Of a stretch of 64,000 nucleotides of DNA, positions 36,860 through 46,146 are shown piece by piece (within the stretch, counting starts at the first letter, position 1; the number at the start of each line of letters is the position of its first letter). Source of the stretch: Albidovulum aestuarii (GTDB taxonomy: Bacteria > Pseudomonadota > Alphaproteobacteria > Rhodobacterales > Rhodobacteraceae); the NCBI RefSeq assembly GCF_029961185.1, contig NZ_JASBQQ010000001.1:662552-726551 (forward strand), written 5' to 3'. Both the position numbers and the translations under genes were made by a program. The notes under the pieces are model-generated. The model saw only the letters and a list, made by a program, of their open reading frames with translations. It was not told the DNA's origin and did not search any database.

Positions 36860-37426
36860 TCAACGAAAGACGCCGCCGGCCAGTGCCGCGCTCCATTTGG
36901 ACGGCGCATCCGGGTTTTGGATTCGAAGGAAGCTGTATCCTGTCTTCCACCATGGAAGAATCTGGTTGCGGACATTGTCGAGGACAAGGTCGCCACGATC
37001 TGTGCGCAACACCAGAACCGCGTGGGATGCCTTTCGCCGATCGAGAACGGTGGCAATCAGCAGTTTCCCGGGTGCGACACCGTGCCGGATCAGCTCCATC
37101 TTCTTCAGCAAGACAAAGTCCTCGCAATCGCCACCGCGGGCGGTTGGCAATGCCCAGACTTCGTCGTCACCATATTGTCGTCGGTCCGAAATTGACCGGG
37201 TCTTCAGGTTGACGGTCCGGTTGACCTGCCTGGCGAGTTTCAGTTCGTCAAGACCCGCGCGTGTCATCACGTTGTCCCGTGCGCAAGCCCACTGGTAACG
37301 GTCACATATTCCCGCAAAACCTGCCGGGGCGGCGATTGGTTTCTTCGTGTTTATGTAGGGCTCAGTGGCCGTATTGGCCCGGACTTGCGACGACATCAGG
37401 ACTGCTGCAACACAATAGAACATCAT
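36860..37426 (-). CDS. Transglutaminase-like cysteine peptidase (BTLCP/DUF920 family)
   Basis: About 188 residues from the ATG at 37426 (MMFYCVAAVLMSSQVRANT), which gives an N-terminal secretion signal. The catalytic triad pattern is visible: cysteine in ARGGDCEDFVLLKK, histidine in KASHAVLVLRTD and aspartate in LVLDNVRNQI. This family includes LapG-like periplasmic proteases that cut surface proteins. No clear ribosome site is near the start; the frame stays open to 37576, but that extension is unlike a signal peptide. It converges on the poly-glycine protein gene, 88 bases apart. Confidence 0.88.
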   Translation of the reverse strand: MMFYCVAAVLMSSQVRANTATEPYINTKKPIAAPAGFAGICDRYQWACARDNVMTRAGLDELKLARQVNRTVNLKTRSISDRRQYGDDEVWALPTARGGDCEDFVLLKKMELIRHGVAPGKLLIATVLDRRKASHAVLVLRTDRGDLVLDNVRNQILPWWKTGYSFLRIQNPDAPSKWSAALAGGVFR

Positions 37427-37713
37427 GCGAGCCGACGCGCCTCTACGCCGTCTCGACACCGCCGCACCAGTGCCTGCAGACCCACAATCCCTGTCCCTGC
37501 ACCCGACAGGGTGTCGCGCAAATCCTCCGATCATGCGGCAGCCTTTACTGTTCTCATCCCCGAAACTGACTGCCACAAAAGGGCCGTTTGATCATGATAT
37601 CAAGATTTTTGTTCATGACGCCGCGTAAGCGTGCGGATCGCCGCGCATCTCCTCCCCCTTTTCAGGCGATGCGTCGCCGCCTATAAGCGCCCGGCACGAA
37701 TGCGGAGGCAGCG

Positions 37714-38301
37714 ATGCGCAAAGCGACGATCACGCGGAAGACCGCCGAGACGGACATTTCTGTCGAGATCAATCTCGACGGCAGCGGCAGCTATTCCAAC
37801 CAGACAGGGGTCGGTTTCTTCGACCACATGCTGGACCAGCTTTCGCGCCATTCGCTGATCGACATCGCGGTCAACGCCAAGGGCGATCTGCACATCGACG
37901 ACCACCACACCGTCGAGGATTGTGGCATCGCGCTGGGTCAGGCGCTGACACAGGCGCTTGGCGACAAGAAGGGCATCCGCCGCTATGGCCATTTCGCGCT
38001 GGCGATGGATGACGCGCAGGTCACGACCGCGCTTGACCTCTCCGGGCGGCCTTACCTTATCTGGAACGTGGATTTCCCGACCGCGAAAATCGGCACGTTT
38101 GATACCGAACTGGTGCGCGAGTTCTTTCAGGCGCTCTCGACCCATGGCGGGATCACGCTGCACGTTGACCGCATCCACGGGATCAACAGCCACCACATCG
38201 CCGAGGCCGCGTTCAAATCGGTCGCAAAGGCTTTGCGCATGGCGGTGGAGCCTGATCCGCGTGCGGCAGGCGTGCTGCCTTCGACTAAGGGGGCGCTGTG
38301 A
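37714..38301 (+). CDS. hisB: Imidazoleglycerol-phosphate dehydratase HisB
   Basis: HisB catalyses the sixth step of histidine synthesis. The 195 residues are the single-function form, without the phosphatase domain of enterobacteria. Metal-site motifs are [26 protein letters not shown], and the repeated half with [16 protein letters not shown] lies ahead of the ATG. It overlaps hisH by four bases (ATG/GTGA-type junction). Confidence 0.98.
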   Translation: MRKATITRKTAETDISVEINLDGSGSYSNQTGVGFFDHMLDQLSRHSLIDIAVNAKGDLHIDDHHTVEDCGIALGQALTQALGDKKGIRRYGHFALAMDDAQVTTALDLSGRPYLIWNVDFPTAKIGTFDTELVREFFQALSTHGGITLHVDRIHGINSHHIAEAAFKSVAKALRMAVEPDPRAAGVLPSTKGAL

Positions 38302-38939
38302 GCCTGACGGTCCTTGTCGACTACGACAGCGGCAACCTGCATTCGGCCGAGAAAGCGTTTCAGCGCATGGCGACCGAGACAGGGGCCGGGTCGGTCCTCG
38401 TCTCGTCCCGGCCTGAGGACGTGGCCCGCGCCGACAGGGTCGTGCTGCCGGGCGACGGGGCCTTTCCCTCTTGCCGCGCCGCTCTTGACCGGTTCAGCGG
38501 ACTTTTTGAGGCGATTGAAGATGCGGTGACGGTAAGGGCCCGCCCCTTCCTCGGCATCTGCATCGGCATGCAGATGATGGCCACGCGCGGGCTGGAATAC
38601 CGCGAAACCCCGGGCTTTGGCTGGATCGGTGGTGAGGTGGTGCGGATCACCCCTTCGGACCCATCGATGAAGGTGCCGCATATGGGTTGGAACGATCTGA
38701 TCGTCGACCATCCGCACCCGGTTCTCTCAGGCATCAAAACCGGTCAGCATGCCTATTTCGTGCATTCCTACCATTTCCGCGTCGCCGACCCGGCCAATCG
38801 CCTTGCCCATTGCGATTACGGCGGCGACATCACCGCCATCGTCGGACGCGACAACATGGTCGGCATGCAGTTCCACCCTGAAAAGAGCCAGGCGACCGGC
38901 CTGCGCCTGATCGCCAATTTCCTCAACTGGCGGCCATGA
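38298..38939 (+). CDS. hisH: Imidazole glycerol phosphate synthase glutaminase subunit HisH
   Basis: HisH is the class I glutamine amidotransferase subunit that feeds ammonia to HisF. It has 213 residues and starts with GTG at 38298 (read as [20 protein letters not shown] after the first residue). The nucleophile is in [12 protein letters not shown], and the histidine/glutamate pair is in [12 protein letters not shown]. Both junctions, with hisB and glsA, overlap by four bases, so translation is coupled. Confidence 0.97.
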   Translation: MSLTVLVDYDSGNLHSAEKAFQRMATETGAGSVLVSSRPEDVARADRVVLPGDGAFPSCRAALDRFSGLFEAIEDAVTVRARPFLGICIGMQMMATRGLEYRETPGFGWIGGEVVRITPSDPSMKVPHMGWNDLIVDHPHPVLSGIKTGQHAYFVHSYHFRVADPANRLAHCDYGGDITAIVGRDNMVGMQFHPEKSQATGLRLIANFLNWRP

Positions 38940-39850
38940 CCGATATCCCCACGATCCTGCGCGAGATCCTCGATACGGTCGGGCAGAGCGCAGATCGCGG
39001 GCAGGTTGCGGACTATATCCCCGAGCTTGCCAGCGTCGATCCCGCGCGGTTCGGCCTGTCGGTCGTGCTGGCAGATGGAAGCCAGTATTCGGTGGGCGAT
39101 GCGGGCGTACCGTTCTCGATCCAGTCCGTCTCCAAGGTCTTTGCGCTGGCCTTGGCGCTTGGGCGCCTTGGCGACCGGCTTTGGCTGCGGGTCGGGCGGG
39201 AACCATCGGGCCTTGCCTTCAACTCCATCCTCCAGCTGGAGCATGAGCGCGGCAAACCCCGCAATCCCTTCATCAACGCCGGTGCCATCGTCGTGACCGA
39301 CGCAGTTCTGGCTAGCCACGCGCCACGGGAATACCTCGGCGAACTTCTGCGCTTCATCCGCGCGGCGGCCGAGGATGACGATATCCATATCAATGAGGAT
39401 GTCGCCCGCTCGGAAACCGAAACCGGCCACCGCAACTTCGCGCTGGCGCATTTCATGCGCGGCCATGGCAATCTGGAGAATCCGCCCGACCTTACGCTCG
39501 GCGCCTATTTCCACCAATGCGCGGTCGAGATGAGCTGTGACCAGCTTGCCCGCGCAGGCCGCTTCCTGATGGGAGCGCCGGATGCGCCTCGGCTGGTCTC
39601 GCCCGACCGGGTGCGGCGGATCAATGCGCTGATGATGAGTTGCGGGCACTATGACGGTTCGGGCGAATTTGCCTATCGCGTGGGTCTGCCGGGGAAATCC
39701 GGGGTCGGCGGCGGTATCCTCGTCATCGCGCCCGGGCGCGCCTCCATCGCGGTCTGGTCGCCGGGTCTGAACGCTCAGGGAAACTCAAAACTCGGCACCG
39801 AGGCGGTTGAGATGCTTGCCCGCCGCACCGGTTGGTCGGTCTTTGGGTGA
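38936..39850 (+). CDS. glsA: Glutaminase
   Basis: A serine-dependent beta-lactamase-fold glutaminase that turns glutamine to glutamate and ammonia. The 304 residues include [21 protein letters not shown], the catalytic SVSK in [27 protein letters not shown] and a C-terminal part with [22 protein letters not shown]. The length is normal. Its ATG overlaps the hisH stop (ATGA), an unusual place inside a his operon beside another glutamine-hydrolysing protein. Confidence 0.95.
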   Translation: MTDIPTILREILDTVGQSADRGQVADYIPELASVDPARFGLSVVLADGSQYSVGDAGVPFSIQSVSKVFALALALGRLGDRLWLRVGREPSGLAFNSILQLEHERGKPRNPFINAGAIVVTDAVLASHAPREYLGELLRFIRAAAEDDDIHINEDVARSETETGHRNFALAHFMRGHGNLENPPDLTLGAYFHQCAVEMSCDQLARAGRFLMGAPDAPRLVSPDRVRRINALMMSCGHYDGSGEFAYRVGLPGKSGVGGGILVIAPGRASIAVWSPGLNAQGNSKLGTEAVEMLARRTGWSVFG

Positions 39851-39882
39851 CATTACTCTGACCGGTCAATGTCGGCGGAATG

Positions 39883-39939
39883 GGGAGCCGATTTCTTTTA
39901 AAGAAATCGGACCGGAAACTTAGGAAGTTTCCGGCTCCC
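39883..39939. terminator. Three-way-junction palindrome between convergent glsA and DUF2147
   Basis: The outer stem GGGAG/CTCCC (39883-39887 and 39935-39939) encloses two hairpins in direct succession: CCGATTTCTTT/AAAGAAATCGG (39888-39910) and CCGGAAACTT/AAGTTTCCGG (39912-39934). Only one base is left unpaired between the two hairpins. The site lies between two converging genes and may terminate both, or be a copy of a dispersed palindromic element. Confidence 0.7.
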
Positions 39940-39986
39940 GATATACGCACCACCCCGCGCCTGGCGGGTTTGCGCCGTGACACAGC

Positions 39987-40388
39987 CTAGCGCAACCTCT
40001 GCCACATCTGCCCGTCGCATACCTTGCCAACGCAGCCAAGGACCCTCAGCCGGTCGCCCGACAGCCGTGCCCTAGCATTGTACTCCCGGTCGAAAAGCGG
40101 AACCCAGACCCTTCCGCCGCCGTAATTGCCGCCGCCAAACGCCCGCAGCCCCCAAAACAGGTCACGCCCCATCGCCTTGGTGACAACGCTTTTCCCGTTG
40201 CGGTCATGGACCTTCATCACCCGGCCGCAATACGCCTCGCCGCAACGGCGGATGACCACCTGCCCGACCTGGCCCTTGTGATCGGGCTCGACCTGCCATG
40301 TGCCGAGAATGGGGTCGGCTGAGGCGGGGCCTGGCCAGACCTGCAGTGCCGCCAGAAGTGCCGCGAAGAGCAATGGACGAAACGCCAT
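39987..40388 (-). CDS. DUF2147 periplasmic protein
   Basis: 133 residues from the ATG at 40388, with GGAGG six bases ahead. A signal peptide (MAFRPLLFAALLAALQVW, cleavage near ASA) is followed by the DUF2147 pattern DPILGTWQVEPDHKGQVGQV, EAYCGRVMKVHDRNG, and the end RLRVLGCVGKVCDGQMWQR. Function of the family is not established; small beta-barrel periplasmic proteins. It is related to the next gene upstream and on the same strand. Confidence 0.88.
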   Translation of the reverse strand: MAFRPLLFAALLAALQVWPGPASADPILGTWQVEPDHKGQVGQVVIRRCGEAYCGRVMKVHDRNGKSVVTKAMGRDLFWGLRAFGGGNYGGGRVWVPLFDREYNARARLSGDRLRVLGCVGKVCDGQMWQRLR

Positions 40389-40499
40389 CCCGACCTCCAT
40401 CCGCACCGGGCGGCCCGCGCCGCCTGTCTGACCCTGAAGGTAGGAAGGAAAACGCCCGCGCTCAAGCGCGGGCGTGACAATTTCATCGGTGCGAGAGGG

Positions 40500-40883
40500 T
40501 CACTTCACCCGTTGCCAGCTTTGCTTGGAGCAGAGTAGCCCCCCGGCTATGCAGCCCGCCAGTTTCAGGTTGTCGCCGTTCAGCTGGATCTTGCCGACAT
40601 AGATCTTGTCGTTCGACGGCCGCCAGACCTTGCCGGCATAGTTGCCCTCGCCGTTCGGCACCATGTCGATGACCAGTGTCTTGCCGAGATTGGGAGAGGC
40701 GTATTCGCCCTCCGCCTTGAAGGTGCGCGAGATGACGCCGCAATAGGCCGCGCCGCAGGGCGCGATGGTGATATGGGCATAGGAACCGTCATCGGGTTCG
40801 GTCTGCCAGACCCCTTCGACCGGGTCGGCCATGGCGGCTCCGGCGGTAAGGGACAGCAGGGCTGCGATGGCGAGTTTCTTCAT
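40500..40883 (-). CDS. DUF2147 periplasmic protein, second copy
   Basis: 127 residues from the ATG at 40883, with GGGAGGA ahead. A signal peptide (MKKLAIAALLSLTAGAAMA) is followed by DPVEGVWQTEPDDGSYAHI, AAYCGVISRTFK, and LKLAGCIAGGLLCSKQSWQR. It shares fold landmarks with the 39987-40388 gene (GxWQxEPD, YCG, LxGC, WQR) and likely arose by duplication. It is divergent from hisA. Confidence 0.9.
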   Translation of the reverse strand: MKKLAIAALLSLTAGAAMADPVEGVWQTEPDDGSYAHITIAPCGAAYCGVISRTFKAEGEYASPNLGKTLVIDMVPNGEGNYAGKVWRPSNDKIYVGKIQLNGDNLKLAGCIAGGLLCSKQSWQRVK

Positions 40884-41022
40884 GGTGGATGTCCTCCCTG
40901 ACAGTTGCGCCGGATCATCCGCGAAGCCTTGTTGCCCGTCCAGTGTGACGTGACGTTGCAGCGCCTTTGCAATCCCCTGCGGGCTGTGGCAAGAGGCGCC
41001 CGCAACCGGCCGGAGACCGCCC

Positions 41023-41742
41023 ATGATCCTCTATCCCGCCATCGACCTGAAGGACGGAAACTGCGTCCGCCTCCTGCATGGCGAGATGGACAAGGCCACC
41101 GTCTTCGGCGACGACCCGGCGGCGCAGGCGGCGAAGTTCGAGGCGGCGGGATGCGAATGGCTGCACCTCGTGGACCTGAACGGAGCCTTCGCAGGCCAGC
41201 CGGTCAATGCCGCGGCGGTCGAGGCGATCCTGAAGCGGGTGAAGGTGCCCGCCCAGCTTGGCGGCGGCATCCGCGACATGGCGACGATCGAGACCTGGCT
41301 CACGAAGGGTCTCGCCCGGGTCATTCTCGGCACTGTCGCCGTCGAAAACCCCGATCTGGTGCGCGAGGCGGCGCGCGCCTTCCCGGGCAAGGTCGCCGTC
41401 GGGATCGACGCGCGGAACGGGCACGTCGCGACCAAGGGCTGGGCTGAGGAGACCGACGTGATGGTCACCGATCTGGCCAAAAGCTTCGAGGATGCCGGGG
41501 TTGCCGCCATCATCTACACCGACATCCTGCGCGACGGCGCGATGCAGGGGCCGAACATCGCCGCGACCGAGGAGCTTGCCCGCGCGGTCACGATCCCGGT
41601 CATCGCCTCAGGCGGGGTCTCCACCCTCGCCGACCTCACCGCGCTCCGCGACACCGGCGTGATCGCCGGGGCAATCTCGGGCCGAGCGCTCTATGACGGC
41701 GCGATTGATCTTGGTAATGCGATTGCCGCGCTCCGCGCCTAG
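41023..41742 (+). CDS. hisA: ProFAR isomerase HisA
   Basis: HisA opens the ribose ring of ProFAR to PRFAR, the substrate of HisF/HisH. A (beta-alpha)8 barrel of 239 residues with [57 protein letters not shown] and [16 protein letters not shown] precedes the ATG. It is separated from hisH/glsA by two minus-strand DUF2147 genes, so it probably has its own promoter. Confidence 0.98.
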   Translation: MILYPAIDLKDGNCVRLLHGEMDKATVFGDDPAAQAAKFEAAGCEWLHLVDLNGAFAGQPVNAAAVEAILKRVKVPAQLGGGIRDMATIETWLTKGLARVILGTVAVENPDLVREAARAFPGKVAVGIDARNGHVATKGWAEETDVMVTDLAKSFEDAGVAAIIYTDILRDGAMQGPNIAATEELARAVTIPVIASGGVSTLADLTALRDTGVIAGAISGRALYDGAIDLGNAIAALRA

Positions 41743-42191
41743 CCGCCTGCCGCCAACCCCGTCAGCTTGGCCAAGGCCCCAGTCATCTTGCCGATGACCT
41801 CGGCGTCCTCGGGCACCGCCAGATCATCGAAGGTTTCGGCGGGCGACTCATAGACCAGCCAGACCCCTTCGGCATCCTCGTAGACCAGCACTTTCAGCGG
41901 CAGGTAGAGCCCTGCCAGCGGATCGGCTTGAATGGCCGGGGTGCCGAGTGCGGGGTTGCCGAAGATCAGAAGCTGCGAGGCCCCGATCGGCATCCCCACC
42001 TTCTCTGCGCCCGCACCATGATCGACCCGAGCGAAAACCGTGGCACCTGCCCCGGTCACGGCGGTCTCCAGCCGGTCCATGACCTCGGCGACGCTGCCGC
42101 TGGCAGGCACGCGTGTCACATCGTCTTCGTCCGCTACCGCCGGTACGGCCAGCGCGGCGGCCATGATCACACCTGATATCCACTTCATCAT
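41739..42191 (-). CDS. DUF302 periplasmic protein
   Basis: 150 residues from the ATG at 42191 ([20 protein letters not shown] signal peptide), with GGAAGGG ahead. The mature part matches DUF302: [52 protein letters not shown], and [13 protein letters not shown]. Function of the family is unclear. It converges on hisA with a 4-base overlap of the ends and is divergent from hisF. Confidence 0.9.
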   Translation of the reverse strand: MMKWISGVIMAAALAVPAVADEDDVTRVPASGSVAEVMDRLETAVTGAGATVFARVDHGAGAEKVGMPIGASQLLIFGNPALGTPAIQADPLAGLYLPLKVLVYEDAEGVWLVYESPAETFDDLAVPEDAEVIGKMTGALAKLTGLAAGG

Positions 42192-42288
42192 TGGCCCTTC
42201 CCTGTTGACTTGGCGATACGGCAATGGTCTGGCCTTCTCCTGCCCATGCCAATAAAACATGCCGTGATCGGCAACGGACCGCCTGAAC

Positions 42289-43050
42289 ATGCTCAAGACC
42301 CGGATCATTCCCTGCCTCGATGTCGCCGATGGCCGCGTGGTCAAGGGCGTCAATTTCGTCGATCTCATTGATGCGGGCGATCCGGTCGAGGCGGCCAAGG
42401 CCTATGATGCGGCAGGGGCGGACGAGCTTTGTTTCCTCGATATCCATGCGACGCACGAAAACCGCGGCACGATGTTCGACCTTGTCACACGGACGGCCGA
42501 GCAATGTTACATCCCCCTGACCGTGGGCGGCGGGGTGCGCAGCCATGAGGATGTCCGGGCGCTTCTGCTGGCCGGCGCCGACAAGGTCAGCTTCAACTCC
42601 GCTGCTGTCGCCAACCCCGATGTCGTTGCCGACGCCGCCGACCGGTTCGGCAGCCAGTGCATCGTGGTCGCCATCGACGCCAAGACGGTGGAGCCGGGCC
42701 GGTGGGAGGTCTTCACCCATGGCGGGCGCAAATCCACGGGCATCGACGCGGTGGAGTTTGCAAAGACGGTCGAGGCGAAGGGCGCGGGCGAGATCCTATT
42801 GACCTCAATGGACCGCGACGGCACGCGGGCGGGCTTCAACCTGCCCTTGACCCGCGCCATTGCCGATGCGGTCGATATACCGGTCATCGCCAGCGGCGGC
42901 GTCGGCACACTCGACCACCTCGTCGAAGGCGTGACCGAAGGCCATGCGAGCGCGGTTCTCGCCGCCTCGATTTTCCATTTCGGCACCTTTACGATCCGCG
43001 AGGCCAAGGAACACATGGCCGCGGCGGGCATCCCGATGAGGCTCGAATGA
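42289..43050 (+). CDS. hisF: Imidazole glycerol phosphate synthase cyclase subunit HisF
   Basis: HisF uses ammonia from HisH to make imidazole glycerol phosphate and AICAR. A (beta-alpha)8 barrel of 253 residues with [75 protein letters not shown] and [16 protein letters not shown]. It overlaps hisE by ATGA. Confidence 0.98.
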   Translation: MLKTRIIPCLDVADGRVVKGVNFVDLIDAGDPVEAAKAYDAAGADELCFLDIHATHENRGTMFDLVTRTAEQCYIPLTVGGGVRSHEDVRALLLAGADKVSFNSAAVANPDVVADAADRFGSQCIVVAIDAKTVEPGRWEVFTHGGRKSTGIDAVEFAKTVEAKGAGEILLTSMDRDGTRAGFNLPLTRAIADAVDIPVIASGGVGTLDHLVEGVTEGHASAVLAASIFHFGTFTIREAKEHMAAAGIPMRLE

Positions 43051-43355
43051 CTACGCTGGAAAAACTCGCCGCCACCATCGCCGCGCGCAAGGGCGCGGAT
43101 CCCGACACGTCGTGGACCGCCAAGCTCTTGTCCAAGGGGCCTGAGAAATGCGCCGAAAAATTTGGCGAAGAGGCCGTTGAGGCGATCATCGAGGCGGTGA
43201 AGGGCGACCGTGCGCGGCTGACATCGGAAGCGGCCGATGTGCTTTACCACCTTCTCGTCATGCTCGCGTCCCGCGACGTGCCGCTTTCCGAAGTTCTGGA
43301 CGAGCTGGAGCGGCGCGAGGGCACGTCTGGCATCGCCGAAAAGGCCGGACGTTAG
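43047..43355 (+). CDS. hisE: Phosphoribosyl-ATP pyrophosphatase HisE
   Basis: HisE catalyses the second step of histidine synthesis (PR-ATP to PR-AMP). The 102 residues from the ATG at 43047 show the all-alpha MazG-like pattern [20 protein letters not shown], then [20 protein letters not shown] and [14 protein letters not shown]. The single-function form fits an organism with separate HisI. The start overlaps the hisF stop, and its end overlaps the convergent cupin gene by four bases. Confidence 0.97.
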   Translation: MTTLEKLAATIAARKGADPDTSWTAKLLSKGPEKCAEKFGEEAVEAIIEAVKGDRARLTSEAADVLYHLLVMLASRDVPLSEVLDELERREGTSGIAEKAGR

Positions 43356-44038
43356 GCCCCGGCGGCGCCGGGAACCGAAATCTGGTTCAGGTGCCCGGTC
43401 TTGATCCAGACCTGCGCCCCGTCGGGACCGGCCTTGGCGTCGATCACTCCACCCGGCGGAATGCGCACCCAGCTTTGCTTGCGCAGGGCATCCCCGTGTT
43501 CGGTGGCTGAACCCTCCAGCACCAGAAGTTCCGCGCCACCCGGCACATCCTGACGAAACGCGGCATGTGCCGACCAGTGTTCCAGCCGCACCGACTCGCC
43601 ATAGCCGTCGTAAAGCGGCACGGTGGCGGTTCCGGGCCGGGCCGGATCGGGCACGGGTTCCGCGCGGTTCAGATCGACATGAACCTCATCCCGGTCGGAA
43701 GGGTCGAACTGCCAGAGCTTGACGAAGATCGTGCAGCCGGGCGCGGAGGCGGGCGTATGGCGCGAGGTTGGCGGGTTGCGGACGTATGAACCCTTGGGAA
43801 AATCTCCTGCCTCGTCCTGAAACACCCCGTCGAGCACGATATATTCCTCGCCCCCGCCATGGGTATGGGCGGAAAAGGCGCTGCCCGGCGCGAAGCGCAC
43901 GATCGTGGTGGCACGGGCGACCTCTTCGCCGATCCGGTCGAGCGGGCGGCGCTCCACCCCGGCCATGGGCGAGGCGAGCCAGTCGATTTCGTCGGCATGA
44001 AGCACGACGCGTTTGGTGAAATCGGCGTTGATCTTCAT
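43352..44038 (-). CDS. Double-cupin protein (ChrR-type cupin)
   Basis: 228 residues from the ATG at 44038 with GGGAG six bases ahead. The N-terminal cupin has the metal-binding pattern [20 protein letters not shown] followed by [12 protein letters not shown] second, poorer cupin lies at about 165-225 ([14 protein letters not shown] then SWVRIPPGG). It matches the cupin half of ChrR anti-sigma factors, but the zinc-binding N-terminal anti-sigma domain is absent, so an enzymatic or sensing role, not sigma binding, is more likely. Confidence 0.87.
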   Translation of the reverse strand: MKINADFTKRVVLHADEIDWLASPMAGVERRPLDRIGEEVARATTIVRFAPGSAFSAHTHGGGEEYIVLDGVFQDEAGDFPKGSYVRNPPTSRHTPASAPGCTIFVKLWQFDPSDRDEVHVDLNRAEPVPDPARPGTATVPLYDGYGESVRLEHWSAHAAFRQDVPGGAELLVLEGSATEHGDALRKQSWVRIPPGGVIDAKAGPDGAQVWIKTGHLNQISVPGAAGA

Positions 44039-44235
44039 CTGGGTCTCCCGTGCGGACTGGTCGCGAAATCGGTGGTTCGGGACGCAGACTAGCACGGCCG
44101 GACGCGGGCACGCCATTCACAGAACCTGTGCGCAGCTTACGAGTTCGGAACCGTCCGGCATTCTGCAAGGCCATGGCAAGGTTGCGCTGCACCGGTCCGA
44201 GGCGCATCATTCCCGCGATATTCAGGAGATGACAG

Positions 44236-46020
44236 ATGCGCCCGATTGCCGTTTTCCTCGCCGTCGCCGCTTTCGCGACATCAGGTTTCGCCCAGACCGC
44301 AACCGACACCGTCGCGCCCGAGAGCGGGACGTCCACGACAATCACCGCGACATCGCCGGACATCGCGTCGTCGCTCGCGGCAAAGGCGGCGGGGCTGCCC
44401 GTTACCGCCGATAACTGGATGGTCGCCGCCGCCAATCCCTTGGCGGTCAGCGCCGGGGCGCGGGTTCTGCGCGAGGGCGGCACGGCGGCCGATGCGATGG
44501 TCGCGGTTCAGGCGGTGCTGGGGCTGGTCGAGCCGCAAAGCTCGGGCCTTGGCGGCGGGGCGTTCCTTGTCTGGTACGATGCGGCGAGCGGGAATCTTAC
44601 GACGCTCGACGGGCGCGAAACCGCGCCTTTGGCGGCAACGCCCAAACTCTTCCTCGACGAAACCGGCCAGCCGCTGAAATTTTTCGATGCCGTTGTTGGC
44701 GGGCTCTCCGTCGGCACACCCGGCACGCCGCGCCTTATGGAAGTCGCGCAGAAACGCTGGGGCACGTCCGACTGGTCCGGGCTTTTCGCCGAGGCCATCG
44801 CTTTGGCCGAGGACGGGTTCGAGGTTTCGCCCCGGCTTGCGGAACTGGTGGCAGAGGATGCCGAGCGGCTCGGCCGTTTTCCGGCGACTGCGGCTTATTT
44901 TCTGCCGGGCGGTACGCCCATTGCTGCGGGCGACAGGCTGAAAAACCCAGCCTATGCCGCCACGCTGAAAGACATCGCATCGGGTGGCGCGGACGCGTTC
45001 TATTACGGACCCATTGCCGAGGATATCGTCGCGACCGTGACGGGGGCCGAGGGCAATCCCGGCAAGCTTGCCCCCATCGACCTTGCCACCTACCGGGTGG
45101 TGGAACGTGAGCCAGTCTGCGTCGCGTACCGGGCGCATGATGTCTGCGGCATGAGCCCACCCTCCTCCGGCGCGCTGACGGTCGGGCAGATCGTCGGGCT
45201 CCTGCGTGGCACGGATCTGGCTGCGCTTGGTCCCACCAGCGCCGAGGCATGGCGGCGCATCGGCGATGCCTCGCGCCTCGCCTTCGCCGACCGGGGCCGC
45301 TACATGGCCGACAGCGATTTCGTGCCCATGCCCGGCGGACTGACCGCCGATGCCTATCTGGCCGAGCGCGCGAAACTTCTCGACACCGGCACAGCGCTGG
45401 AAGAGGTCGCGCCGGGCGAGCCCGACTGGGATCACGCGATGCTCTGGGGTGACGATCAGTCCATCGAGTTCCCCTCGACCAGCCATATCTCCATCGTCGA
45501 CGGCTATGGCAATGCGCTGTCGATGACCACGACCATCGAAAATGGTTTCGGCAGCCGCCTGATGACCGGCGGTGGCTTCCTTCTGAACAACGAGCTGACC
45601 GATTTTTCCTTTGCCACGCATGAGGATGGCCGACCCATTGCCAATCGGGTGGAGCCGGGCAAAAGGCCCCGATCTTCGATGGCGCCGACCGTCGTGTTGA
45701 AGGATGGCAAGCCGGTTCTGGTGATCGGATCGCCGGGCGGCAGCCGGATCATCGGCTATGTCGCGCAGGCGATCATCGCCCATCTCGACTGGGGCATGGA
45801 TGTGCAGCAAGCGGTCGCGATGGGCCACGCCCTCAACCGGTTCGGCACATTTGATCTGGAGGCGGGAACCGGGGCCGAGGCCCTCGGGCCGGAGCTAGAG
45901 GCGATGGGATTCGAGGTTAAGACCGGTGATCTGAATTCCGGTCAGCATGCCATCGCAATCGGTGACGGACTGACCGGCGGCGCCGATCCGCGGCGCGAGG
46001 GAATCGCGCTCGGCGGTTAG
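44236..46020 (+). CDS. ggt: Periplasmic gamma-glutamyltransferase
   Basis: GGT cleaves glutathione and other gamma-glutamyl compounds. The 594 residues start with a signal peptide (MRPIAVFLAVAAFATSGFAQ). The large-subunit region contains NPLAVSAGARVLREGGTAAD and PQSSGLGGGAFLVW. The self-cleavage site and nucleophile threonine are in FPSTSHISIVDGYGNALSMT, and the small subunit has SSMAPTVV and the oxyanion GSPGGSRII. Both subunits come from one precursor. It lies 126 bases upstream of the methanethiol-oxidase homologue; both genes touch sulfur-compound metabolism. Confidence 0.95.
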   Translation: MRPIAVFLAVAAFATSGFAQTATDTVAPESGTSTTITATSPDIASSLAAKAAGLPVTADNWMVAAANPLAVSAGARVLREGGTAADAMVAVQAVLGLVEPQSSGLGGGAFLVWYDAASGNLTTLDGRETAPLAATPKLFLDETGQPLKFFDAVVGGLSVGTPGTPRLMEVAQKRWGTSDWSGLFAEAIALAEDGFEVSPRLAELVAEDAERLGRFPATAAYFLPGGTPIAAGDRLKNPAYAATLKDIASGGADAFYYGPIAEDIVATVTGAEGNPGKLAPIDLATYRVVEREPVCVAYRAHDVCGMSPPSSGALTVGQIVGLLRGTDLAALGPTSAEAWRRIGDASRLAFADRGRYMADSDFVPMPGGLTADAYLAERAKLLDTGTALEEVAPGEPDWDHAMLWGDDQSIEFPSTSHISIVDGYGNALSMTTTIENGFGSRLMTGGGFLLNNELTDFSFATHEDGRPIANRVEPGKRPRSSMAPTVVLKDGKPVLVIGSPGGSRIIGYVAQAIIAHLDWGMDVQQAVAMGHALNRFGTFDLEAGTGAEALGPELEAMGFEVKTGDLNSGQHAIAIGDGLTGGADPRREGIALGG

Positions 46021-46146
46021 ACTGCTGTAAATGTAAGACAAAAGAAATGTCGCTTTCCGAGCGAGAATCGCGCAAGCTTCGAAGGCGACCAACCAACGCG
46101 GAGATCAAGAAAACGCAATTCCACCCGTCCAACCCGGAGGAACGAA

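Noticed and set aside
37588-37603. FNR/CRP-like palindrome TTGAT...ATCAA upstream of hisB
   Set aside because: The half-sites are six bases apart; FNR sites need four. It is probably chance.
43352-44038. ChrR anti-sigma factor
   Set aside because: Only cupin domains are present; the zinc-binding anti-sigma N-terminal region and a neighbouring sigma factor gene are missing.
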